The translations under genes were made by a program, and so were the position numbers. The notes under the pieces are model-generated. The model ran no database searches. It worked only from the letters and a program-made list of their open reading frames with translations, and was not told the origin of the DNA. 64,000 bases of DNA from CAVWCQ01 sp963753545. GTDB taxonomy: Bacteria; Chloroflexota; Anaerolineae; Aggregatilineales; Aggregatilineaceae. Where the stretch lies: the NCBI GenBank assembly GCA_963753545.1, contig CAVWCQ010000008.1:3224001-3288000 (forward strand), written 5' to 3'. This document shows, piece after piece, positions 38,880 through 49,014 of this stretch (position 1 is its first letter; each line of letters begins with the position of its first letter).

Positions 38880-40688
38880 TCAAAATGTTGTGGCGGTATG
38901 CGCCGCACTTGTCCATTGCAGCAGGTTTTTGTGTCGGATGAGCCGAGGAATCGTGACAAAGATGGCGCTGAGATTCGTCAGGGCTTCAAAGGGCAGAAAT
39001 GCGATACTTAGTAGCCACTGCTGCATCGGTTTTCCACGGAGGGTTTGGAAAAGCTGGCTGATCCGGTTTGGAATAAGCGGCATCAATGTGAACAGGAGAG
39101 TGAGCAGCGTCCAGGTAAGCGCCGAACCAGGGAGCCACAACCATCCGGCTGCAAATAGCAGGAGTAGTGCGGGTTTGTATAGACTGCGCCGCAGATTGTC
39201 TATAATCTTCCAGCGATCAATTACAGAGAAAACAGAGGGAAGACGGGAGCCTTCAGCCGGGAACACGGGGCAGAATCCAGGGTAGTAACTGCCAGTCTCC
39301 TCTAATCCAACGATGCAAGCGGCGAATATGGAGCAGATAATTGCCGGGTAGTCTTCGAGCAGGAGGATATCCGTGACTAACGCGGCTCGCCCATGAAGGC
39401 CCTCAAAAAGATCGTGACTGAGCAGGGTATTTTCCGGCGTGCGTCCAGCAAGACTGCGTTCAAAGGTGGCTACATCATAGATGCCTTTGCCAACATATAT
39501 CCCTTCACCAAACAAGTCTTGATAAGTGTCCGACACCGCCAGCGTATAGAGATCAATCCCGGTGTCACCCGCAAACAGCCGCGCAAATTGCGAACGGTTA
39601 GCTGCGGCGGGTAAAACCTCTACTCGCGGCTGTAAGATCGTATAGCCGGAAATAACTTGAGTTCCATCAGGCGAGAACTCAGCATGATTGAGCGGATGGG
39701 CCAGGGTTCCGATCAACCGCAGAGCGCTGCCCTTGGGCAGCACGGTATCCGCATCGAGCGTAATAACAAAGTGGATGGCGCTGAGAACTGCCATATCGCC
39801 AACCTGCGTCATATACGAACCGGGCGTTCCTGTCAATAAGAGTTGGTTAAACTCACTCAGATTGCCGCGCTTGCGCTCCCAACCCATCCAAACATTCTGT
39901 GCCGGATTCCAGCGCCGTTCACGCACAAAACAGTAGAATCGCTCGCCCGCCTGCCTTTGATATCGGGCATTCAGAATATTGATCCGGCGACTCATGTCGT
40001 CCAATAAAGCTTCGTCGCCTTCCATGTGTTGTTCTGGTGCGTCGGCAAAATCGGCTAGAAGCGCAAAATAAAGTCCTGCCTCCGGATTACGCAGAAAGTG
40101 TAGTTCAAGCTGTTGTACCAGCGCCTCGACTTCTTCAGTGTTGGCGAGCAGCGCAGGAATCACAATCATCGTTTGATAAGGAGTCGGGACTTGCTGTTCA
40201 AAATCCATTTTTGGGAGAATGCGCGGCTCTAAAGTATGCGTAAGAATCCAATTCACCATATTGACAGATATGCTGATCCCTGGAATGAGCGCGAGAAAGC
40301 AGGCAGCAAGAATCTGGCACACCGAAGCGCCAGCAGAGAGCGTGTAGCTTCCAACTCCTAGCACAATCAATAGAGTCAGCATAAAAATACTGCCGAGATA
40401 AATTAGGGTAGGATGCCTTGTGGGCCACTGGCGTGATCGCGTTCTCAGAGAGGGACGATATCCAAGCGCTTGTTCGAGCTGTTCGTGGCCCCTGTCTATC
40501 AGGTAGTAACCCACGTGAACCAGTCGATTTGAAGTCCGTCCATTCTCCGAAAACGATACCTCCGCGGCTTGTTGAGCCAGGGCAATGGCTTTTCGCGCTA
40601 CCGTTTCCTCATCGTGATGCCGATTCCAGCGCCGCTTCCTCGACGACGCTTCGGTAGGCATTGCGTGTTTCAAAGTCCATATCTGCAT
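38880..40688 (-). CDS. ndvB: Cyclic beta-1,2-glucan synthase-like protein, glycosyltransferase (GT84) part
   Basis: About 600 open residues. Two hydrophobic helices near residues 95-150 are followed by the membrane-linked glycosyltransferase core. Its marks are MGWERKRGNLSEFNQLL, the DxD-type FVITLDADTVLPKGSALRLIGTLAHPLN, LFGEGIYVGKGIYDV, SHDLFEGLHGRAALVTDI and RWKIIDNLRRSLYKP. Further helices end the segment. This is the part that polymerises glucose from UDP-glucose in NdvB-type enzymes. The true frame enters from upstream at about 40620 and leaves near 38882, so neither end of this open stretch is a real start or stop. Confidence 0.87.
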   Translation of the reverse strand: MQIWTLKHAMPTEASSRKRRWNRHHDEETVARKAIALAQQAAEVSFSENGRTSNRLVHVGYYLIDRGHEQLEQALGYRPSLRTRSRQWPTRHPTLIYLGSIFMLTLLIVLGVGSYTLSAGASVCQILAACFLALIPGISISVNMVNWILTHTLEPRILPKMDFEQQVPTPYQTMIVIPALLANTEEVEALVQQLELHFLRNPEAGLYFALLADFADAPEQHMEGDEALLDDMSRRINILNARYQRQAGERFYCFVRERRWNPAQNVWMGWERKRGNLSEFNQLLLTGTPGSYMTQVGDMAVLSAIHFVITLDADTVLPKGSALRLIGTLAHPLNHAEFSPDGTQVISGYTILQPRVEVLPAAANRSQFARLFAGDTGIDLYTLAVSDTYQDLFGEGIYVGKGIYDVATFERSLAGRTPENTLLSHDLFEGLHGRAALVTDILLLEDYPAIICSIFAACIVGLEETGSYYPGFCPVFPAEGSRLPSVFSVIDRWKIIDNLRRSLYKPALLLLFAAGWLWLPGSALTWTLLTLLFTLMPLIPNRISQLFQTLRGKPMQQWLLSIAFLPFEALTNLSAIFVTIPRLIRHKNLLQWTSAAHTATTF

Positions 40689-41435
40689 AAATTTCAGCCG
40701 GGATCCTGTCGTAGAATCTGTTCAATAAGGCTGACATCTTCAAAGAACGGTTTCCAGTCCTGAATATTGAGCATTCGTAGACTGGTAACGCAGTTCGCTA
40801 CAATTGTTTCCGAGGGAATGTCTAGAATTCATGTTGGGCGGGTATGCAGCGATCTGCTGCAACTCGGCCTGTAGCCCAGCCAGTTGGACCACCGTAGCGG
40901 CTAAAACTTCCAGAACTCTGATGCGCAGCATGGTTGGGAGTGCCCACAATTCTCCCATAGTCAATGGCGTTACTTGCTGGTAACTGTCCACGAAGGTTTT
41001 GATCTGTTGCAGGTTAAAATTCGCATCCGTATTGTCTACGATGGCGCACCCAAGCGCATAAACACGAGGATAATCTGCCCACATTGAACCAACCAGCGTT
41101 GGCAGTTTTTTGTAGAACGAAGTGGGCATATCCTCAAGAGTCTGGCGAAGGCTTCGCTGAATGAGATAAAAGTTATCGAGGAGCCACTCGCCCGCGTAGG
41201 AAATCACAAGCTCATCCTCCGCGTTTTTTGAGAAATATTGATGAGCTTGCTCCAACAGCCCTTCGATTAACTTCGGATGCTGTAACAGTGGAATCGGGTG
41301 CTGAGCACGCTTGCGCGTCACAACTTGTTCCTGTGCGAATTGGAATGCACTGTCTTCTAATGTCTGACGTGCGGCTAACTCTTCAGGCAGAACCCGAGCA
41401 ACATCTTGGATATCTTCAGTTTGGGAAACAACCAT
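40689..41435 (-). CDS. ndvB: Cyclic beta-1,2-glucan synthase-like protein, N-terminal part (start of ndvB)
   Basis: The start of the giant gene. The ATG at 41435 avoids overlap with the stress gene, whose stop is at 41440. The N-terminal domain is recognisable from NFYLIQRSLRQTLEDMP, SFYKKLPTL, PRVYALGCAIVDNTDANFNL, QIKTFVDSYQQVTPLTMGEL and WALPTMLRIRVLE. Frame breaks near 40825-40833, 40698-40699 and 40620-40621 follow. Between them the third frame gives SLRMLNIQDWKPFFEDVS and AEIYADMDFETRNAYRSVVE, both standard for the family. The whole protein is expected in the inner membrane, making a periplasmic or exported beta-glucan. Confidence 0.85.
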
Positions 41436-41439
41436 AAAG

Positions 41440-42384
41440 TTACGCCCTGTTGGATTTCTCTCTGACGGAAACTTCCTGTTGGCTTGTTGGAATATCACTG
41501 GAAGGAAAATCTTGGATGACCAAAAGGGGCTGGTCTATATAGCTAATGAGATTATAGGCAATACTGCCGTAAGGCCACTGCGGTTCGCTTGAATAGCCGT
41601 GAGCGCTCAAAACGACGAGATCAATCGTTTCTTGCTCGCTCAGATTATGCAGGGCAGTGCTCACCTTTTCGCTTACCAGAAGTCGCAGTTCCGCTTTTGC
41701 GTCCACCCTTGATACCAATTGCTCCAGGTATTTCAACGCTTCGGCCCGATTTCGCTCTATAAGGCGATCGAGTAGTTCAAAATCTTCAGCCGAAGCAGGC
41801 GTGCGGCTTGGCATTTCGGGTTTATGTACCACGTGAGTGAGCAATAAAGAGGCGTCAAAAGCCTTGGCTAAGTTAGCAGCGGTTGGCAGAGCGATTTCCG
41901 CTCGCTGAGAACCATCGAGTGGAACCAGTATTTTCTGATAACTGTCCATTGTGATTTCATCTGAAATGAGTTCTTTAGACGGAGCAATCAGCATTGGAAT
42001 ATTGATATAGCGCAGTAGAGTATGCAGTTTCTCCCCAATGCTCTCCCCTTGTTTGTTTACTGCAACCAAATCTACGGAGTTGTCCTGTATATATTTGAGG
42101 ATACGTTCGATAGACCAATTTTCCAGGATGGCTTTCTGCACTTGTAAGTCATGCAGTTGAAGACGTTCCGCGACTTTATTCAGACTGGATTCCGCTTCCG
42201 TTTTGATTAGCTGCCATTGGAGTGGATCGATGAACTGTTCGTGTGGACCCGATATCGTTGCATCCAACACATTAAGCAGAGTAATGGAGGCCCCACTCAC
42301 CTTAGCAATCTTAGCTGCATGAGACAGCAGTTGTGGGGAAATAATCGCTTGATCGAAAAGAACAAGGATGTGTTCTGGGAACAT
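41440..42384 (-). CDS. Tandem-domain universal stress protein (UspA family)
   Basis: A 314-residue cytoplasmic protein of two Usp domains. Domain 1 (about 1-140) begins HILVLFDQAIISPQLL; domain 2 (about 150-300) begins KILVPLDGSQRAEIALPTAANLA. Domain 2 has VVLSAHGYSSEPQWPYGSIAY, a diverged form of the ATP-binding glycine loop; domain 1 lacks it. AAGGAGG lies 8 bases before the ATG at 42384 and decides this start over an in-frame codon at 42429. The NdvB-like gene begins 5 bases after its stop, so the two are probably co-transcribed, which hints at a stress or osmotic link for the glucan. Confidence 0.9.
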   Translation of the reverse strand: MFPEHILVLFDQAIISPQLLSHAAKIAKVSGASITLLNVLDATISGPHEQFIDPLQWQLIKTEAESSLNKVAERLQLHDLQVQKAILENWSIERILKYIQDNSVDLVAVNKQGESIGEKLHTLLRYINIPMLIAPSKELISDEITMDSYQKILVPLDGSQRAEIALPTAANLAKAFDASLLLTHVVHKPEMPSRTPASAEDFELLDRLIERNRAEALKYLEQLVSRVDAKAELRLLVSEKVSTALHNLSEQETIDLVVLSAHGYSSEPQWPYGSIAYNLISYIDQPLLVIQDFPSSDIPTSQQEVSVREKSNRA

Positions 42385-42701
42385 TTTAGTGACCTCCTTG
42401 ACCGAGGCTGAGCTAAAGGAGAGCTTCAAACACTCTTAGCACTCTGCGATAGTGAATTTGCGAATAGAACAGCCGGATTATCAGGAATGGACGCAGAGAT
42501 GAGGGACCTCACTCAGCACGGTTTAAGTCTTCTTCTATTATATATATAAAATAAAAAACTGGCAGATAAAGAGGTATTTCGTATCGAGAAGTGTGGAATA
42601 CGTCCAGGGTTATTCCTCCCTGATGATTCCAGAACTCCATACTCTGGCCAAGCGCTTAAGAATCACAAAGTAGCATTAGATCGTGCGGGGACGAGCGCAT
42701 A
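42385..42701. other. 317-base intergenic region upstream of the stress gene
   Basis: There is no gene here. An AT-rich stretch around 42537-42560 (repeated TATA) is a likely promoter area for the leftward usp-ndvB unit. No hairpin terminator is evident for the response regulator ending at 42702, whose 3' side this is. Confidence 0.45.
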
Positions 42702-43353
42702 TTATTCATTGCCGAAGCCTGCTTCGCGCGCGCGAATGGCCGCCTGCACGCGGTCGGCTACTTGCAGTTTGCTGAAAATGTTGGAGACATGGTTACGGAC
42801 TGTTTTTACGCTTAGTGTCAACGTCGCGGCGATTTCGGCATTCGTATCTCCTTGCGCGATGAGTGTTAGGATTTCACGCTCGCGTGCAGTCAGTTCGGGA
42901 AAAATCTCTGTCGGCATAGTCGGTGTCAGATTCTGCAAAGAAATCCATCAGCCGTTTGGCAATTTCAGGGCTGAACAAAGATTCGCCTTTAGCAACGGCA
43001 TGCACGGCACGTAATACGACGCTTTGATCAGCGCCCTTTAGGACGTACCCGCGTGCGCCTGCACGCATCGCCGCAAATACGGAGTTGTCATCTTTAAACA
43101 TCGTCAGCATGATAATCCCGATATGTGGATGGTTGTGGAGGATGCGGCGAGTTGCTTCAATACCGTTGAGGTCTGACATTTGGATATCCATCAGAATAAC
43201 GTCTGGCTGAAGATCGCCAGCCTTATCCAGGGCTTCTTGACCACTGGCCGCCTCGCCTGCCACATCAATATCGGGCACAGATGCCAGCAGCGCGCGTAAT
43301 CCCTCGCGAAACAGGGTGTGATCATCTACAATCAGGATTCGTATGCTTTCCAC
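42702..43353 (-). CDS. NarL/FixJ-family response regulator (one frameshift)
   Basis: The N-terminal receiver domain has the acidic pair in ILIVDDHTLFREGL, phosphoacceptor Asp in PDVILMDIQMSDLNG, and the Lys of GYVLKGAD. The C-terminal LuxR-type HTH is LTAREREILTLIAQGDTNAEIAATLTLSVKTVRNHVSNI, in another frame. Removing one base at about 42926-42932 joins them through LTPTMPTEIFPELTARE, a normal linker; total about 216 residues. Its start overlaps the end of the histidine kinase gene by 22 bases, so they form a co-translated two-component pair. Target genes are unknown. Confidence 0.9.
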
Positions 43354-45504
43354 GTCCCCTCCATATTCGTCATCAAAGGCAACTGCACCAGGATGCGAAC
43401 TCCCCGGCCAGGGCGGTTTTCAAACGCGCAAGTCCCACCCAGTTCCTCTGCCCGCTCACGCATGGAAACCAACCCCACTCCGGCGCGAACCTGATCGGGC
43501 ATGCCGCGCCCATCGTCGCTGACTTCCAGGCACAGTTCTTCGCAGAGCGAGAGCCGGACGCTGCAATGCTGAGCATGAGCATGTCGATAGACGTTGTTAA
43601 TTGCTTCAAGCGCTATCCGGTAGGCTGCGACCTCAACCGCCGCTGCTAAGGGGGGCAAAATTTCAGGCGCTTCCAGTGAGATTCGTAAACCTTGCGCATG
43701 GCTAGATGCGATATGTTCTCGTAGAGCACCAATCAGCCCTAACTCATCGAGGGCAGGCGGGCGCAGGTTATAGGCAATCTGCCGAATATCAGCCAGGAAG
43801 GTCTGTATCTGCACTTTGAGTTCCGCGATTAAAGCCCGCGCTCTTTCGGGATCCTGTTCGACCAGGTTAGCACTGGCATCCAGTTTGAACGACATAGCTG
43901 CCAGTGCTGGGCCAAGCCCATCGTGGAGATCGCGGCGCAAGCGGCGGCGCTCTTCCTCGCGCGTAGTGACTAATCTCTCGCGTGATTGTTGCAAATCCGC
44001 AGTCAACTGTACCGTGTGAGCAGCTACCCCCACCTGGCGCGCAATGTCTTCGAGCAAAACACGCTCGGTTGGTATAAATGGATCGTTGGGGCTGCGAGGG
44101 GCCAGAGTTAATTGCCCGATAAGCTCAGATTGATAAACGAGTGGAAGCATAAGGACTTCCGCCTCTTTTTCGCCACCTGCGTCGCTCCGTGGCCAATCTG
44201 GAACAGACCCAAATTCCGATGCTATTCTGAATTTGTGCCCTTGCTTCAGCGCGATTGCCACGTAGGGCAGCTTAAGCGCGCGTGCCACTGTTTCTACCAG
44301 AATGGGCAGAACCTCTGTCGGAACCAAAGCCTTTTCTACTTGCTGGCCCAGTTGGGTTAATACCATATAAGGATCATCAAGGTCACCATACATCCATCGA
44401 TTGACTCCCCGCTGCAAATGCTCACGCAGAGGTTGAAATAACATGGCAACAACACCAGTAGCCAGAAAGGAGATAAGGAAACTGCTATGTGTTTGAAACA
44501 TTGCGCCGAGCGATCCAACGATGACCACATAGATAGCGACTACCAGGGCCGTGAGGGAGGTGTAGACAAGAGTCCGCTTAATAATGAGGTTGATATCCCA
44601 TAGTCGGTAGCGCAGCACGGCAATAGACATCGAGAGTGGAAGTGTGCAGAGTGAGATGATCCAGATTACCTGCAGAAAAAACATGATCCAATTCGCCCAT
44701 TTTGTCCCAATCGTACCTGAAGGGCGATTGTTGACATAAACCCAGGGGATCGTTGATGCTGTAAAGAATGCCAGTGCCACTAAGAGACCAAAAACGATCC
44801 ATTTGGTTTGTTGGCGTTCGACTATGGTGGATACGTGGCGATAACGCCAGACCTGCACATATACGGTCAGCAGGGCAAGACTCATGGTCCATATCAATTC
44901 GATAAGCGGCGGCAGAGGTCCACCTGCGATCTGGCTAAAGGGATGAAAGACTGCCAGCACGATGGCCCACGGGAACGAGGCAATCGCCACCCATTTACCC
45001 CAGTGGGGAACAAAATGACCGCTGGGAAAGAGACAGAAGAAGAATACCCAGGGAATACCCGCTAAAAACACAGCCGTTTGCCCTATTCGTTCGAAGCTCG
45101 GATCATAAACCGCCAGTTGTTCCAGGGGGCCTGCTGAGGCAACGCCGTAGAATAACAGCAGGAATGATGCGTATATCGCCATCCGATCATCGCGCTTGTG
45201 CCGGAATATAATTCCCGCCAGGGTGAAGCAGATAAGGACTACCGCAATCGATAGGGATGTTTTGAATAGGGCGAGCGCAAAGATAGGCTTGACTGGTTTC
45301 TCCAAGGCAGGCCAATCGACGGCGTCGTTCAGGTCGTGGATATAGGCTGGAAGAGAGATCAGGAAGATGCCCAGTGCAAGAGACTAGCGTGAGCATCCAA
45401 AGTACTTGTATAACTGAGGCCCCAGACTCCCCGGTAGTTGGTAATGCCGCTACCTGAGAGGGAGTCTGAGCCATATCTACCGGAGAGTTACCTGAATGAT
45501 CCAT
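43332..45504 (-). CDS. NarX/DesK-type membrane sensor histidine kinase (one frameshift)
   Basis: A kinase of about 720 residues. An N-terminal block of about eight membrane helices is followed by a GAF-like domain (about residues 390-530). A HisKA_3 dimerisation domain (phosphoacceptor His in RRDLHDGLGPALAAM) and an HATPase domain (EAINNVYRHAHA, DDGRGMP, GVGLVSMRERAEELGG) complete it. The long open frame begins at 45305, but the same frame extends upstream through SLALGIFLISLPAYIHDLND. It joins the true N-terminus after removal of one base near 45380-45387. The response regulator gene follows with overlap. The membrane part resembles 7TM sensor modules of unknown ligand. Confidence 0.88.
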
Positions 45505-45543
45505 CGCCACCAGCCGATTTTTTGCAGTTACATATTTTTTAAC

Positions 45544-45993
45544 CTATTCTGACTCAATCAACCCCTGATTTCCCGTGGCTGATGACCTGACGGGCTTGTT
45601 TTGTCCTGCGCTTTCTGTTTGCGGCGCACGCACAATCATCCAGCTTCGGACCGCCAGCGTCCCGGTAACCGAGAATAGGACCACCGCCAGTACCGGGTGC
45701 AGGGCGGCAATGGTCGGAGCAGAATCGCGCATAAAAATCACAACATCAGCAATCAGAAAGTAAATGGCGAAGTTGAGCCACGTCAGCCGCTTCATAGATC
45801 GCGGGAAGCGGCCTAAATAGGCGAGCAAGATCAGCAGCAGGGCAAAGCCTCCCAGGCTGTGACCGAGTCCGATATGGTCATCCCAGCTTGGACGCCCACC
45901 GAGCAGGCTCAACCCAACCAGGAACACTTGCGCAAGGATTCCAACAGCAAACAACCAGGCAAACGCGACATAAATACGGCGTGCAATCTTCAC
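45544..45993 (-). CDS. Small four-helix membrane protein (DUF6220-like)
   Basis: About 149 residues with four predicted membrane helices: FAWLFAVGILAQVFLVGLSLL, GLGHSLGGFALLLILLAYL, LNFAIYFLIADVVIF and HPVLAVVLFSVTGTLAV. The tail is charged. AGGAGA lies 7 bases before a GTG at 45993, which I prefer to the open-frame limit at 46095 because the extra N-terminus is unlike a membrane leader. It resembles the DUF6220 family; the function is unknown. It lies between the sensor kinase and the ABC-2 exporter, all on the same strand. Confidence 0.75.
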   Translation of the reverse strand: MKIARRIYVAFAWLFAVGILAQVFLVGLSLLGGRPSWDDHIGLGHSLGGFALLLILLAYLGRFPRSMKRLTWLNFAIYFLIADVVIFMRDSAPTIAALHPVLAVVLFSVTGTLAVRSWMIVRAPQTESAGQNKPVRSSATGNQGLIESE

Positions 45994-46055
45994 AATGGTT
46001 TCTCCTGTACAACTCACATAGGACGATGCGAGCAATTGGGATTGTGTGATCGAGA

Positions 46056-46805
46056 CTATGGCTGGACACGCTGCGGCAACCGGGTGCGCCACCACCAGAT
46101 GACGAGCGCCAGAGCTATCATTGCCACGGCAACCAGCAGGCTTTGTGCGATATACGGGTAGGGCCAGGGATCATTCGACAAACGACCTATCGTGAGCAAT
46201 TGCATGGAGGGGTAAAGGAAGAAATATTTGGCAGCATCTCCTCCTAATGACATACCCACGCCCGTCCCCAGAATTACCATCAGCAGCCCTTCCATTGGCC
46301 TGGGCAGGAGGATACCGACCAGGAGACCGAAACCTGCTGCGATGAATGCAGCCAGAAAACAGGCCAGCCACACGAGTCCCGGATGCAGCGATGATGAGAT
46401 CACGGTGTAGGGCAGCATTCCGACCAGGGCTAGAGGAACAGATAGGCCAACGAGAAGTCCTAACCGTGCGAGCAGAATTTGCCAGGCCGGGTAGCCACAC
46501 AGGAGCAGCCGCCGATCCTTACGCAGACTGCCAACCACGCCAAAAAATGCAACAGTAGAGACACCCCAGGTGACGCCCATAATGCCAATGGTCATAGGCC
46601 ATGTCTCTCTGGATTCAATTTGAACCGTGACGGAACCACCGCGCGTAGGAACCTCGAAAGGTGATAGCTCGCCCGCAGGCATACTGTAATAGTTTGCAGC
46701 GAAGAGGACTGCTGGCATGACCAGCACAATCAGTAACAGCAGCCAGCGCTGCCGGTACTCTAATGCTTGCATCTGTACCGCGGTCAGAAGACGTGAGTTA
46801 TTCAT
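46056..46805 (-). CDS. ABC-2 type transporter permease
   Basis: A 249-residue integral membrane protein with about six helices (RWLLLLIVLVMPAVLFAANYY, WPMTIGIMGVTWGVSTVAFFG, LGLLVGLSVPLALVGML and others) and a periplasmic loop after helix 1. The ATG at 46805 overlaps the stop of the ATPase gene by 8 bases, indicating coupled translation. It fits an ABC-2 exporter permease of the drug or antibiotic efflux class. The substrate is unknown. Confidence 0.82.
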   Translation of the reverse strand: MNNSRLLTAVQMQALEYRQRWLLLLIVLVMPAVLFAANYYSMPAGELSPFEVPTRGGSVTVQIESRETWPMTIGIMGVTWGVSTVAFFGVVGSLRKDRRLLLCGYPAWQILLARLGLLVGLSVPLALVGMLPYTVISSSLHPGLVWLACFLAAFIAAGFGLLVGILLPRPMEGLLMVILGTGVGMSLGGDAAKYFFLYPSMQLLTIGRLSNDPWPYPYIAQSLLVAVAMIALALVIWWWRTRLPQRVQP

Positions 46806-47403
46806 AAACAACCTTTCCTCCCTCCAGGCGGAACAGCCGGGAAAGCTGGCTGTGGTCATACACTAAGTGGCTTACCACTACAGATGAGCGCCCCAGCTTG
46901 GCCATTTCTCCCGCCAGTTTCCAGAAATCCAGATAGGACTCGTAGTCAAAACCCTGGTACGGTTCGTCCAAAAGCAGGAGGTCCGGGTCATGGAGAAGCG
47001 CCAGGATTAGATTTAGTTTCTGCCGTGTGCCGCCGCTAAGGGTATTTGTCAACCTGCTGCTATACTGGCGGCAGTTGAGTCGCTCCATCAAATCATGGCC
47101 CCGCTTGAGAGCTTGCTGTCGGGAAAGCCCATAGCCAGCTCCAAAGTAGACAATGTTTTCTTCCATCGTGAGCCCATCGAAGAACAAAGGCTCTTGGGGG
47201 CAGTATCCGTATTTGCTGTTCATTTTTACGCTGCCGCCATCAAGGGGCAGGAGGCCCACAATAATACGCAGTAGGGTGCTTTTGCCTGAGCCGTTTTCAC
47301 CTACCACGCCAATGACTTCACCCCGCTCAACCTGGAGGTCTACACCTTGCAAAACCTGGATATGCTTAAATCGTTTATGGATACCCTCTGCTATCAGTAG
47401 CAT
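46798..47403 (-). CDS. ABC transporter ATP-binding protein (ABC-2 exporter)
   Basis: A 201-residue ATPase with Walker A GENGSGKST, Q-loop in GYCPQEPLFFDGLTMEEN, signature LSGGTRQK, Walker B LLLLDEP and the switch His in VVVSH. It is short, lacking the C-terminal extension common in CcmA-like ATPases. AAGGAGG is positioned before the ATG at 47403. It is co-transcribed with the permease and forms a simple two-gene exporter. Confidence 0.92.
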   Translation of the reverse strand: MLLIAEGIHKRFKHIQVLQGVDLQVERGEVIGVVGENGSGKSTLLRIIVGLLPLDGGSVKMNSKYGYCPQEPLFFDGLTMEENIVYFGAGYGLSRQQALKRGHDLMERLNCRQYSSRLTNTLSGGTRQKLNLILALLHDPDLLLLDEPYQGFDYESYLDFWKLAGEMAKLGRSSVVVSHLVYDHSQLSRLFRLEGGKVVYE

Positions 47404-47701
47404 CTTGATCCTCCTTCACATTAACCTGACCTTGAATGAAACGTTGGGCCAGCCCAGGCAGAGCATCGCTAAAGCGATATCCTTGTGGCATGAATGCTTC
47501 TCCGCCACCTCTATAGAAGTCAGATTACGTGTGGAAGTGTCCCCCTGTCATGAGATACGAAACTCAATTTAGACCGGGAATAATGCCTATAGCCGTCGGG
47601 ACTATGTCCCGGAAGAGGATCTGGGGGAGCAGGAAGTGCCTTTTAACATCTGAGAAAGACGTTGCTGGGAAGAGAGCACTATCGATCAGCTTTCTGTGCT
47701 C
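47404..47701. other. Intergenic region upstream of the exporter operon
   Basis: There is no secure gene. A possible 38-codon minus-strand frame (47491 leftward) overlaps the ATPase start, but has no recognisable family. The right end is the terminator of the sigma-factor gene. Confidence 0.4.
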
Positions 47702-47734
47702 AAAACAAAAAACGCCCCGGACGTTTTCCGGGGC
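47702..47734 (-). terminator. Rho-independent terminator after the ECF sigma gene
   Basis: On the minus strand GCCCCGGA and its exact complement form an 8-bp stem with a short AACG-containing loop, followed by GTTTTTTG. It lies 28 bases past the sigma-factor stop at 47762. Confidence 0.85.
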
Positions 47735-47761
47735 TGTAAGGGAGAGTAAGGAGCATCAGGC

Positions 47762-48998
47762 TTACTGATTGAGTATCTCGTCAAGCCGCCGCTGAAGATA
47801 GGCACGTTCGGCGCTGTTGCCGCACAGGGTAAGAGCTTGCTCGTAAGCATCAGCCGCAGCGTCACGCTCATTTGCCCGCCAGAGCAGGTCGGCGCGGGCG
47901 ACATGATAGGGATAATAATCCTCCACCCCTTTGATTTGGCGCAGCAGCGCCAAACCAGCAGTCGGACTCTGTGCCATTGCTACGGCTACAGCCCGGTTAA
48001 CCTCGACCGCTGGCGACGGCATCATCACGGCCAGCGTACCGTAGAGCGCCGCGATCTGCGGCCAATCGGTCTCGTCTGGCGTGGCAGCCTCAGCATGGAG
48101 GGCACTGATCGCTGCCTGCACCTGATAGGGCCCTGGATCGGAAAGGGTGAGCGCTTCGTCCAGAACCGCGATTCCCTCGCGGATTTTTGCCTGATCCCAA
48201 CGGGTGCGATCCTGTTTGTCGAGCAGGACAAGTTCGCCTGCCGCATTAAGCCGCGTTTCGCGCCGCGAATCGTGCAGCAGCATGAGGGCCAGCAATCCAC
48301 GTGCCTCAGCGCTTTGGCGGTAGCAGCGCGACCAGCATACGGCACAAACGGATCGCTTCCCCGCATAGATCTTGTCGGGTGAGTGTATTGCCGCTGGTGG
48401 CAGTGCTACTTGTAGCGACGTAACCCTCGTTGAAGATCAGGTAAAGGACGGCCAACAGCGCGTCTAGTCGTTCTGGCAGCAAATCGTCTGGGGGCACGCG
48501 ATAAGGAATGCCAGCCTCGCGGATCTTCCTCCGTACCCGCGCGAGTCGTTGCGCCATCGTAGGTACCGGGACCAGGAACGCCCGTGCGATCTCCTTCGTG
48601 GAGAGGCCTCCCAGAGTATGCAGCGTCAGCGCGACCTGCGCTTCCAGCGCCAGCGAGGGATGGCAGCAGGTGAACATTAGTTTTAGACGATCATCCGGGA
48701 TGGACTCCATTTCGGTTTCCTCTTCGTCGGCAGCCAGGGTGCTGAGGATAACCACTTTGCGCTCCAGTGTTGCTGCCCGGCGCAGGCGGTCGATGGCCCG
48801 GCGTTTCGCGACCGTCATCAGCCACGCGCCGGGGTTGCGCGGAACGCCGTCGATCTCCCAGCGTTCCAGCGCATTGACCAGTGCGTCTTGCAGCGCATCC
48901 TCTGCCAGCGTGAAATCTCCAAGCTGGCTGATCAGCGCGGCCAGCACACGTCCGTGTTCTTCGCGGAAAGTCTCTTCAATCTGTGTGGTTGCGGTCAT
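47762..48998 (-). CDS. ECF-type RNA polymerase sigma factor with C-terminal TPR-like extension (ECF42-like; one frameshift)
   Basis: About 411 residues. The sigma region 2 is at the N-terminus (FTLAEDALQDALVNALERWEIDG, PRNPGAWLMTVAKRRAID) and region 4 is LGGLSTKEIARAFLVPVPTMAQRLARVRRKI. A long C-terminal helical extension of about 200 residues has TPR-like repeats (AISALHAEAATPDETDWPQI, ARADLLWRANERDAAADAYEQAL). This architecture marks the ECF42 group. The frame breaks at 48315-48316; removing one base gives LLPQSAEARGLLALMLLHD, the family sequence. The extension replaces an anti-sigma factor in this group. A DGPF/YCII-family gene usually precedes it; here only a short remnant may be left upstream. 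Confidence 0.9.
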
Positions 48999-49014
48999 CC
49001 CCTACCTGACGCTG

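Noticed and set aside
42537..42560. The TATATATAT stretch as a replication or attachment site.
   Set aside because: No flanking DnaA-like boxes, direct repeats or integrase were seen; a simple AT-rich promoter region is enough.
45994..46095. A longer start for the DUF6220-like protein at 46095.
   Set aside because: The added residues are unlike a membrane leader, and a GTG with AGGAGA 7 bases upstream lies exactly before the conserved part.
47376..47491. A 38-codon minus-strand frame starting with MPQGYRFSDALPG, with GGAG upstream, overlapping the start of the ABC ATPase.
   Set aside because: It has no recognisable family, it overlaps a solid gene start, and frames of this length arise by chance.
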